DNA from: Pratylenchus scribneri
Lineage: Eukaryota > Nematoda > Chromadorea > Rhabditida > Pratylenchidae
DNA length: 64,000 nucleotides
Direction of reading: 5' to 3'
Assembly: GCA_030063045.1 (NCBI GenBank)
Contig: JAQSEB010000020.1
Coordinates: 3,162,001 to 3,226,000 of the forward strand
In this document: positions 53,433-64,000 of the stretch, piece after piece
Layout of the letters: every line of letters starts with the position of its first letter
Numbering within the stretch: the first letter of the stretch is position 1
The notes under the pieces: model-generated
What the model was told of the DNA's origin: nothing
Databases searched by the model: none
The model's input: only the letters and a program-made list of their open reading frames with translations
Position numbers and translations under genes: made by a program

Positions 53433-54659
53433 TTAGTAAATTGTAATAAATTTAGCAAATCAAAATGAAAATTTTATCCGTTCTCTTCTAATTCTGAAAC
53501 AAAATTTGATTAAAAATGTGCAGAATAATTTAAATGATTAAAATTAAATATATACTTTTCCTTTGAAAATATTCGTGTTTAAAAAAACCGTGGTTCGCGC
53601 GTTTCATCGAAAAATCGTTTAAAACATTTCAATCTTGTTTTAATTGTTCCCAACAAGTTAAATCCGTAAACATCATTCATTAGTTTTTTTTTTGGTTTAA
53701 TCCCTTCCCAGCAAATTAAATAGCTAAACGCAAAACCAGAAAAATGAAAAGTGAAAACCGGTTTGGATAAAATGTTTATAAAAAACAAAATTACATTGGC
53801 ATTTTACTCTAAACCTTGAAATTATTATCACATTTTCCGGAAAGAATTAAAACTTGGCGAACATTTTCCGGAAAGAAATAAAACTTGGCGAACATTTTCC
53901 GGAAAGAAATAAAACTTGGCGAACATTTTCCGGAAGAAATAAAACTTGGCGAACATTTTCCGGAAAGAAATAAAACTTGGCGAACATTTTCCGGAAGAAA
54001 TAAAACTTGGCGAACATTTTCCGGAAAGAATTAAAACTTGGCGAACATTTTCCAAAAAGAATTAAAACTTGGCGAACATTTTCCGGAAAGAATTAAAACT
54101 TGGCGAACATTTTCCGGAAAGAAATAAAACTTGGCGAACATTTTCCGGAAAGAAATAAAACTTGGCGAACATTTTCCGGAAAGAAATAAAACTTGGCAAA
54201 CATTTTCCGGAAAGAATTAAAACTTGGCGAACATTTTCGGAAAGAATTAAAACTTGGCGGAATTATTAATTAATAATTAACAAGCATTTTATCCGAATTC
54301 TCGATTAAAAATTATAATCACAACCAAAATGTAGAGATTCGAGATAAAGAGGCGTAGATATTTCAATTTTGCCTAGGCATTTCCAATTTTGCCTGATTTC
54401 CAATTTTGCCGCCGACATATAATATTCAAAATTTGGGATTGTCATGTCGAAATGCGTAAAATATCATAAGAGAATTCACAAAGATTATCCATTCAAATTT
54501 TATTCAGTCTTGCAAATCAAATTTGTGAAAATTGCATTATGTTTGAGGGAATTATCAAATTATATATGAATTATGTGGGTTGAAGAAATATCACAGATTG
54601 AATATGGAATTGTTGAAATAGAGGGAATAAATAAATTATACATTATTACATCTCTTCAA
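53433..54659. other. Gene-free region between NOP56 and the golgin gene
   Basis: About 1.2 kb holding the 30/31-bp satellite (53830-54260) and AT-rich sequence. A piece near 53640-53770 with AAACCGG and CCGGTTT resembles decayed foldback sequence. No gene seen. Confidence 0.5.
53830..54260. repeat. 30/31-bp tandem satellite, locus 2
   Basis: About 14 copies of the CTTGGCGAACATTTTCCGGA unit found also at 22890-23285, same orientation, with both 30- and 31-bp versions interspersed and a few point changes. Confidence 0.95.
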
Positions 54660-57600
54660 TCATTTCCAGCCAAAAATGGATGCCCAATCGGATAAAGTGC
54701 CGCTGCTGGGTCCATTTTCCTCCTCCTCCCCCACAGTATTCCCTTCGCTCGCCGTTGCTGATTGGCTGTTGCAATATCGACGGACCAATTCCAATTCGTT
54801 GCTGTCCAAATGTAAAATTGTTTGGAGCACTGGAAGCAATTGAATTCGTTCATCATTGACTTTTGGCGGAGACAGAAATTTCAACACTAAAATTTGGGAA
54901 TTTTCAAAATTATGGGTGTGAATATTTCCAACCAATATTTTTGAAATATTCCGATCCAAGTTCATTGCCCACCAAATGTTCGGCCCTCTTTTGATTCCGT
55001 TCCAATCGTCTAATTTCCTCCTTCAACACATTGATTTGTTCCGTCAATCGAATATTCGTTTCTTAAATAAAATAAATTAATTAAAATAAATTAAATTAAA
55101 ATAATTTAAAATATTGAAAAAAATTTTTTAAATAAATTAAATTAAAATAATTATTTAAAATAAACTTAATAAAAATGTTCCTACCTTCAGATTCACTCAA
55201 CAATTCCCGGCAATCGGCCAATTGTTTTTGTAATTGTTGTGTTTCGGCCAGGGAATATTCGAATTGGGGTGAATTGATGGCCACCGATTCGAGTCCATCA
55301 TCGCCTTCTGCCAATGAGGCAACATTGAATGAGGGAATGTCACTAAAAATAATACAAAATTGGAAGAATATTCATATTTTTGCCCTACTTTGTGGGTGCC
55401 AATTCGGCCTCTTGAAGAATGGATTGAAGGTCTTCCAACGAATCGGATCCGCAACTTTCACTGTGCATTCCAATTCCATTTTCCCCGTCATTGATCATTT
55501 CCATTTCCAATTGGTCATTAATAATTTGATTTGAACAATTCGTTGGCATTAATTTCAATTTTTGGGGTCGATTTATGCTTTTTTGGGTGCCTCCTCCTCC
55601 TCCAAATTGAGGGGTCTTTTGCCGTTTGGGTGAATTCGACAGCAACAATTTTTCTTCGGTCGACAATTGATCTACCTTTAAATTGAAGAGGGAATATAAA
55701 TAATTTAATGCTAAAATTTAGAGAGCGGATTTTCCAATTTTCCGTGCTGGATTTTCCAAATTTCCGTACATGGATTTCATTTTTTTCCGCACTGTTTAAC
55801 CGAAGCTTTTTCCAAAAAAAAAAAATGCTAAAAACATTGTGTCAGTTTTCCACAAAAATTTTTCATATAAAATAAAAACTAATATCGAATAACTAATTTA
55901 GTTAAAAAACTTTCCTAAACTCTAATCGAAGTGAAAAAAATGATTTGCCTTTGCCAGGATTCGAACTCACGACCCCTATTTAACTCTATCCTCTTCGCCA
56001 TTCGACTAATATGGGCCGATTAGAACCGAATAAAAAAAGTCAAAAATCATCAAGTAATAAATGGTAAAAATTTATTATTCGTGTAAGGTACGGAAAAAAC
56101 CGGTCTAATTTGATTAAACGGAATATGGAATTTAGGAAAAAAGCCATTTTTGGGTCTGCCGCTCTCAATTAAAATTAGATCCCCCTACTGACCTTGTTGA
56201 AAACCCCCCATTTCCCCCTTCCAATTTGCCTACCTTTTTGCGCATTTCTTCCAATTCCTTTGCCATTTTGGCCATTTCCATCCTCATCCCGGCCATTTCC
56301 TTCTCCCCCGCCACCTCCTTCTCCTTCATTTCCCTCTCCATTTCTGCCTTCAAAGCCATCTCCACTTTCATTCTTTCGGCCCATTCTTGTCCAATCCGTT
56401 GCCTCTCAATTTGGGATTGCCGTCGAATTTGGCCAATCGAATCGTGCAATGCGTTCAATTCATCCACCAATGTTTTCGTGTGCGATTGGCTTCCACGGAC
56501 TTCTTCCTCAAGGAATGAACATTTGGCACTGAAATTTATGTAGAAATTAATTAGATTAAATTTTTTCGAATTAAAGAAATTTTGCCACAACATAGATTTA
56601 CTGTATTAGATATTTTTGTCAAAAATGTCTACTTCCTCGAGAAAAGAATATTTGGCACTGGAATTTATGTAAAAATAAATTACACTATTTTTTTTAATAT
56701 TGGCCCTCACTCTCTAATAATATACCATATTTAGAGGATTTTTAAAGAAAAAAAGGTGAAAAATCTGAATTTCGTCTCAGTTGGAGGATCTCTGAAAAAT
56801 AGTATCCGTACCCCGTGGCCACTATTAGAAAGAAAAAGAAATATGGTAAATTAAATCGATTTTTTATGTATTATATATTTTTTCTCTAAAATGTCTAACC
56901 CACCTTAATTGCGAAATTTCCGCATTCCGTTGCCGCAAAATGTCCACCAATTGGTTCACTTCCTCATTTGCCGATGATTTTTCCATTTCATTATTTGAAC
57001 TAATTTGTGTGTTTTTGGTGGTGGCATTTCCCTTTTCCTCATTATTAGCCACCATTTTTGCTTTGAGTGCATATTCGGCTCGTTCCTATTATAAAAATTG
57101 GATTATTTTTTATTTTAAATAAAATAATTCACTCGATAATTGGCGAATTCCTCCTCAATTCCCTTCAATCTTTGGGACATTGTTTCATTTTCGCATTTCA
57201 TTCTTCTTAACTCCGCATTTTTTGCCAAATCTGCCCTTTCCTCCGCTGCCAATTGTTGACTTTGTTGTTGCAATTTTAGCCGCATTCCGTCCATTTCCTC
57301 TTGCATTGCTTGCCTCGATTCGTTCAATTGGACCAGCAATCCGTTGATTTGTTTGGAATTTTCGCCAATCACTTTGGATTTTTCCTCCACCGCTTCTCTC
57401 AATTCCGCTGCTTCGGTCAACTTTTTGCGCAATTCTTCATTCGTTTCTTCCTTTTGCTGTTGGAGTTCGGCAATTCGCTGGGATAATTCCTTGTAGAAAT
57501 TAAATTTAATTAATTATTTAATTAATTATCTAATTTGATTTTAATTAAAAGTAATTAACAAAATAGGAAATGGATAGATATGTTGATTGGTTTTCTTATC

Positions 57601-58092
57601 AAAATATATCTTTAATTTATCAAAAACCTCAACAAGTGATTCCTTTTCGGCCAATCGCTCTTTGCATTCCTGCAATTCCTTTCGAACAATTCCAATTGCA
57701 TTTTTGTAATCATTTAATTCCGCTGTCAACATCGAAGTTTCCCCGCTCCCAATTCCTCCTCCTCCTCCAATTTGTTGTTGTTTTTCCAATTCGGTCGCCC
57801 GTTTTGTGCTTTCTTCTACCTTTAAAATTATTTTTCAAATTCTTTCCGGTTTATTTTTTACCTCTTTTTTCGCCGTTTCCAATTGTTTTTTGATTTCTTT
57901 TTGGTTGAGCAATTGTTTTTTGACCAATTTGATGAGGTCTTCCCGTGATAAACTTTCAAGCTAAATTTTAATGATTTTTAATACTACAAAATGGCAAACT
58001 TTTGAGCTGTTTTGTGTCTTTTGTTCAATTGGTTTCTTATTCGGGTCATCGTCCAAATTTGGATGCATTTCCGGTTCGACGGATTCCATCAT
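54660..58092 (-). CDS. GRIP-domain golgin, GCC2 (GCC185)-like
   Basis: At least nine exons. The N-terminus (LESLSREDLIKLVKKQLLNQ) matches the conserved start of GCC2. Long coiled-coil exons rich in Glu, Lys, Gln and Arg follow (57790-56200). A polar linker and more coiled coil come next. The C-terminal GRIP domain includes ENSQILVLKFL and ERIQLLPVLQTILHLDSNEL, ending ...WASIFGWK. GRIP domains bind Arl1/Rab at the trans-Golgi network, where GCC2 tethers retrograde endosomal vesicles. The GRIP core Tyr common before LKN appears replaced by Ser/Gln. Start: two adjacent ATGs at 58092; the frame is open upstream to an acceptor TTTTTCAG at about 58141, which could be an SL trans-splice site or the end of an intron carrying the 1,023-bp transposon. 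The coiled-coil middle is shorter than in mammals. Confidence 0.82.
55955..56030 (-). other. tRNA-like remnant in a golgin intron
   Basis: The complement reads GAGTTCGAATCCTGGCAA with an upstream GTCGAATGGCGAAGAGG, like the T- and D-arm regions of a tRNA. The acceptor and anticodon stems do not pair properly. Probable tRNA pseudogene or tRNA-derived repeat. Confidence 0.3.
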
Positions 58093-58265
58093 AATATAAT
58101 CGGTTAAATTAATTCCCAAATATTTGGGTAAATAGATCTGAAAAATGTAACAATTTTTTTCCTTAAGTTTAAAACACGATTAATTATTCATCGATCCGAT
58201 AAAAAAAGGAAGTTAAAGATAGATGTTTATTGTTTTAAAAGTGACGGAGAAACGTGGCTAGCTAT

Positions 58266-59288
58266 CCCCTCGGTCACAATGGGGCGTTTTCCGTTCTCCG
58301 CGACGGAAAACTATGTCACATTACAGCGGAAAACGCCGACCTTTTTTTCCGTCGAGCGGAAAAACGCTTTCCGCCGCGTTTTCTCTATTGACCACCCCAG
58401 CAGAAACGTCGAGCGTTTTCGGTCGAACGGAAAAAAGCTCTCCGCCGAGCGTTTTTTTATTGTGACCATTCTAGCGGAATGAGACAGCGGAAAAACGCCC
58501 GACGTTTTTCCGCCGATCGGGTTTTCCGCTGATGCTGGTCACAGTGGAGCGATTTTGGCCTTTTTTTCCGTCGAACCGAAAACGCCGGCAATTCAAATAA
58601 TTTGAATTTTTCCGTCCTCCGCCGAGCGGAATTCCTTGTATTTTGCCCAAAAACCCTCGACTAGACATTTTTAAAAATAAATAAAAAATATTAAAAAATT
58701 TTATAAGCTTTCCAAATTGATCCTATCCTATGTAAAAAACTCTGCTCTATTCAATGATATAAGAATTTATTTATTTGGATGAGGAAAAAGATTATTTATG
58801 AAGATGCAAAATATAAATCATATAAATTTTTTATATTTTCATTTGATTTTTATATCATTAAAAAGAGGAAATTTTTCTGATTAAGATATACCTGATTTTA
58901 GATTTTTATTAAATTTTTGAAATTTTAAAATAATTTTTAAAAATAAATTTAATTTTAAATTGAAAGAGCGGAAAAACTCTCAAATTTTATTGTGACCACT
59001 TCGGCGTTTTGCGACGACGGAATTGCATTCGATTTCCGTTCGGCGTTTTCCTGAAAATCTGAGTGGTCACATAAAACGGAATTCCGCATTCCGTCGCCGA
59101 AAAAAATTCCGTCCTATTTTGTGGTCACAATGATTTAGGAGGAAATTGGTTATGTGACCACAAAATGGGCGGAAATTTTTTGTCGGCGACGGAATGAAAA
59201 ATTCCGTTTTATGTGACCAACACTCGACGGAATGCCAAAACGCTCTCCGCTCTCCGCGGCAGACAAACGCCCCATTGTGACCGAGGGG
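58266..59288. mobile_element. 1,023-bp non-autonomous DNA transposon, copy 2
   Basis: Same ends, length and orientation as 29570-30592; target duplication TAT at 58263-58265 and 59289-59291. Only a few substitutions separate the copies (for example around 58440-58453 and 59227), pointing to recent movement. It lies just upstream of the golgin start, possibly in its first intron or promoter. Confidence 0.93.
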
Positions 59289-59906
59289 TATGGGATTTGC
59301 ATTGGTAATAAAAAAATATTTAGGTAGTAGTTGGGAATGGGAATGGAATGAATTTTTTTATGGTTTGAAGAAAGAAAAAGGAAGAAAAATATACTATTCT
59401 GCATTATATCATTGTTCGGTATTCGGCATCGGCATTCATATTCATCAGAATTTAGGATTTTTGTTGGCAACAAATAAAAAAAATAATACCTAATAACCAA
59501 TTCGAAGTTCGAACCCTTTTTCGATTAAATTTACATTTTTTTTATTTCATCTTCTACTAAAAAAATTAAAAGGAAAAGCCAACCCCCAAGCCCCAACCCC
59601 CGTAAATATAAGTATTCATTCCATTTCCATAGATAATTAATTATAAGACTCATTCATCCTTTTGACCGAAAATAGAAAGTACTCCATTATTTTCCCGATT
59701 TTCTATTCAATTCAAGCTTCCAATCCAGCGTCCAGCCAGCTTCAATCAACTCCCTTCCCAAAAAGGCTTTATTGATTCTCTTTTTGGCTATATCTCGCAT
59801 CTCCTTTCCTTCCTTCCTTATTCAATCATTTTGCTATCCGAAAATTGCTTCTTCATTCATTTGATGAGTTGGCCAAAAAACAGAAATTAATTAATACATT
59901 TTTTAG
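59289..59906. other. Intergenic region left of DNAJC25
   Basis: About 620 bp of AT-rich sequence without a supported gene. It should hold the DNAJC25 promoter and, on the other strand, any upstream part of the golgin gene. Confidence 0.4.
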
Positions 59907-61307
<1,401 letters not shown>

Positions 61308-61864
61308 TGAATATGGAGAATATATATTGGAATATTTAAATTTGTTATTGTTTTGATCATTCTGGGCAGCAGAAGAAGAAAAGGTTCAACCCGATGACGG
61401 AGATGTTCAACAAAGGGAATAATACATTTTTTGTTGTTGACATTTTAATTAACATATTGTTTTGTTTTTTTTCCATCCATCAATCCCCAAATACACTTCT
61501 CAAATTCTCCATACAAAAATTATTTCTCATTTTTTATTGTATTTTTGGTGTTTTTATTTTCCATTTTCATTTTCATCTTCTATTTCTGGAAACATTCCTT
61601 CATTCATTTTTTTTGTTTCAATTCTTTTTTACTGTCATATTATTTTCGTTTAAAAGAAAGCATTTTTATTCATCCAGCAGAAAATCAAATATAGCAGCTT
61701 ATAATTAGAATTACAAAACCCAAAATTTATTGTTGATTTAAAAGTGAAAAAAAAAAAATTGGATTAAATTAAATCAATACAAATATTCAATATAGGAACA
61801 AAAAATTAATAAGATCAATTTTGTAAATGGGAATTCATTTCCTCTTCCTCCCATATTCATTCAT
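61308..61864. other. Convergent spacer between DNAJC25 and ERH
   Basis: 557 bp, T-rich, containing the two 3' untranslated regions. No gene seen. Confidence 0.5.
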
Positions 61865-62705
61865 TCATTTGGAAGAGCCCGAAGCTTGACCGCGGAGAAG
61901 AATGAAAATTTGTTCCTTGATGTAGTCTTTGCCCTGGAATATTAAATTTTATGCCAAAATTTCGAATTAAAAATGTAAACCTTTGGGACGTAAACATTTT
62001 TCTCGAGCACGAGACAGCACAAATCGGAGAGACGATCAATAAATTTGAACAAATCCGCAATGTCATATCTTAAATAATTATTTGTAGGAAATATCGAAAA
62101 ATGTTAAAACTGACTGAATGCATGGTAAATCCGGGTTCAGCTTCTTCAAATGTTCTTCGTAGATTTTGCAAACTGCCTCCATGCAATCGGTCGAAGTCTC
62201 ATAATCACTCCTTTAAAATTATTGCATTATTGATAAATGGAATGGAATAAACGAGTTAAATTTATTGGATTTTATTTAACCGAAAAGATTGTAAAACGGT
62301 TCAGTGTTTTGTTCTAGAATGCCAACCCTTATATATCACACCCATTGATACATTTTGATTTTGATGAGACACCGATAGTAAATGGTATTGTTAAGGTTTG
62401 ATCAAAATGGGTATTAATCCGTTTAAACTTTTCTTTTCATTTTGATTCATGAGTTAAAATCGGTTAAATCCAAACCAAAAACCTATTTAAATAACGAATA
62501 TCTATGAAATCTCTAGTGATTGGATTTAAGGTTTTTGGTTCCAAGATATTTACACAGTTAATAAATCTTCCCGATTTCCGACATTTTCATTATTTTTTTT
62601 TTTGACTATTTTCAATTTCATTAATTTAATCAAATAATTTATTGCAAACCATGTTCGGGAGTCAACCTTGGCACTGGATTGGATAAGCAGAATTGTGTGC
62701 GTCAT
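61865..62705 (-). CDS. erh-2: Enhancer of rudimentary homologue (ERH)
   Basis: Four exons encode about 105 residues, the family's usual length. Exon 1 is [18 protein letters not shown]; then [40 protein letters not shown] and the end [20 protein letters not shown]. All align with human ERH. ERH is a small nuclear dimer that acts with RNA-processing factors; in C. elegans it also works in piRNA biogenesis. The first intron (about 62215-62650) holds a decayed foldback element. The CHCHD2/10 gene lies 372 bp upstream on the same strand. Confidence 0.95.
62275..62570. mobile_element. Degenerate foldback MITE in the ERH intron
   Basis: Shares AACGGTTCAGTGTTTTGTTC at the left, a GATGAGACACCGATAG middle and ATAAATCTTCCCG-type right flank with the foldback family at 3545-3915 and 26985-27285, but is more eroded. 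Confidence 0.5.
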
Positions 62706-63077
62706 ATTTGAATGTTTTATTGATTTGTCAAAAGCAAAGATTTAATAGTGGTTTATCCAAAATGATGGCGGTTTATTTCTATTAAATTTTAATGGGTAAA
62801 TTTGAATATTGAACACAAAAGGTGACACCCAATTGACCAATATAATTGAATTAACTTTTCGAAAACGACAAAAATAAATTTTTTTAAAAAGATGATCAAT
62901 CACAAAATTTATCAATTTAATCAAATAACTTTTAACATTTTCATGAGCCACAAAATTTTTGAAAATTTAAATCCGAAAAATTATCGCATCATTTTAATTC
63001 ATTTCATCCTAAAATCATTTTAATTGTTCATTTGCTTCTCTTCATTTCTTTGTCAAGCACAATCATCCGCGGTTGAA
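62706..63077. other. Spacer between CHCHD2/10 and ERH
   Basis: 372 bp, AT-rich, between two minus-strand genes. No gene seen; the spacing would allow a downstream operon gene, but there is no direct evidence. Confidence 0.4.
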
Positions 63078-63587
63078 TCATTGGCCATAACGAGCCTTGC
63101 ACTCCTTGAAAACGTCATTGAAGCTTTGGCAAATGCCCACATCCGATTGGTTTTGAGTGCTGAATAAAATTTTGGATTTCATATTCATTGAATGTGATTG
63201 ATTTACCATTCCAAGAACTGACGCCATTCGAATTCACAAGCTTGCGAATATTGTTGCGGCTTCTCATTTGAAACCGGAGCTTGTTGGGCCACTTCCTCAC
63301 CGCGTCCACCGCCGAACATATTGCCAACGGCATGTCCCTAAATAAATTCCATTTTGTGACTTTTGAGTATTCAATAAAAAGCATACCACAGCCGATCCGA
63401 TTGCAACTCCTCCAGCAGTTGCGGCCATTTGGCCAAATAATCCAGGTTGACGTTGCTGAGGTTGACCAGATCCAATTGGAGTTGAACTTGTTTTGGATGG
63501 AGGTGAAGGAGCAACAGCACGGGATGGAGCACTTCGAACCGGAGAACTGGCACGGGGAGAGGCGCTGCGTCGACGAACCATTATCAC
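63078..63587 (-). CDS. har-1: CHCHD2/CHCHD10-type twin CX9C mitochondrial protein
   Basis: Three exons, about 140 residues. An Arg/Ser/Pro-rich N-terminus (MIMVRRRSASPRASS) acts as a likely mitochondrial targeting region. A Gly/Ala-rich hydrophobic helix follows (AATAGGVAIGSAVGHAVGN). The CHCH domain has C-x9-C twice (CEFEWRQFLEC and CQSFNDVFKEC). The second Cys of the first pair is restored by the splice at 63207/63162: unspliced sequence reads Trp. It matches CHCHD2/10 (har-1 in C. elegans), intermembrane-space proteins linked to MICOS and respiration. The start can be Met at 63587 or two codons later at 63581. Confidence 0.92.
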
Positions 63588-64000
63588 GAAATTTAATAAA
63601 TTTTATTGTCTTTGAAAATTTCTAAAATTGAGAAATGAGCATAGCAGCATAGTATAGGTCAAAAAATCAAATCACATGAAATAAAATGGAGAAATGAGTA
63701 TTTTGTAATAACTACCTATACATAAAAGAAACGTCATCTCATAATTTTTTAGCCCAAATCGTTTAAGTAAGCCTTCACGTGTTTTTATTGATTGATTGAT
63801 TGGTGAGTGCTGAGTCGGGGGAGGAACTGGGAATACCTATGATATGAATGAGAAGTAAGTGGACTGTGGAGTGTGAGTGTGCTGTGCTTTGCGGTGATTT
63901 TTTGTCTGGAATCTGGGGGGTATTTCAATTATGCCGGGTACTTGGTACTTGGAACGATTTTTATTTGGTACTTGGTACTTGGAATAAATTGATGTTTCAA
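63588..64000. other. Right flank, AT-rich
   Basis: Upstream of the CHCHD2/10 gene. It contains a short repeat GGTACTTGGTACTTGGAA near 63935-63985. No gene seen. Confidence 0.4.

Overview
The window looks like nuclear DNA of a nematode. Introns are short (often 40-70 bp) and mostly GT...TTTTCAG or TTTTTAG. The flanks are AT-rich, genes are dense and lie on both strands, two tRNA genes sit in host introns, and the reconstructed proteins match animal families. The TA-rich style, the many small inverted-repeat transposons and a putative small secreted Cys-rich protein would suit a tylenchid (cyst-nematode-like) worm. That placement is inference; the species is not identified. Exon joins below were worked out by eye from splice signals and family similarity.

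Left part (1-30 kb): a PP1-type phosphatase (-) is head-to-head with a divergent histone H2A (+). A RING-finger gene (+) with a duplicated exon around a foldback element follows. Next comes a 14-kb IQSEC/BRAG-type Arf exchange factor (-), whose introns hold a tRNA-Leu and, in a 9.5-kb intron, an apparently intact PIF/Harbinger transposon. After a 4.5-kb gene-free stretch with a 30/31-bp satellite come Rab5 (-), a small multi-pass membrane protein (+, Erg28-like?), VPS28 (-), an Sds3/BRMS1-like coiled-coil protein (-), and a 1,023-bp non-autonomous DNA transposon.

Middle part (30-47 kb): cytosolic aspartyl-tRNA synthetase (+) converges on an RNA helicase A/MLE gene (-). These are followed by 7.16 kb made of two head-to-tail, almost identical 3,579-bp GC-rich units. 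Each unit holds a 69-bp repeat array, a 144-bp repeat array and many short TTC-loop palindromes.

Right part (47-64 kb): a Harbinger-related MITE, BCD1/ZNHIT6 (+), a putative secreted eight-cysteine protein (+), NOP56 (-) with a tRNA-Ser in an intron, a second locus of the 30/31-bp satellite, a GCC2-type GRIP golgin (-), the second copy of the 1,023-bp transposon, DNAJC25 (+), ERH (-) and CHCHD2/10 (-).

Shared themes: endosome/Golgi traffic is represented by the Arf-GEF, Rab5, VPS28 and the golgin. Box C/D snoRNP biogenesis is represented by BCD1 and NOP56, which lie tail-to-tail with the secreted-protein gene between them. The most unusual parts are the tandem GC-rich units, the nested foldback family in several introns, the Harbinger element with its deletion derivative, and the small Cys-rich gene.
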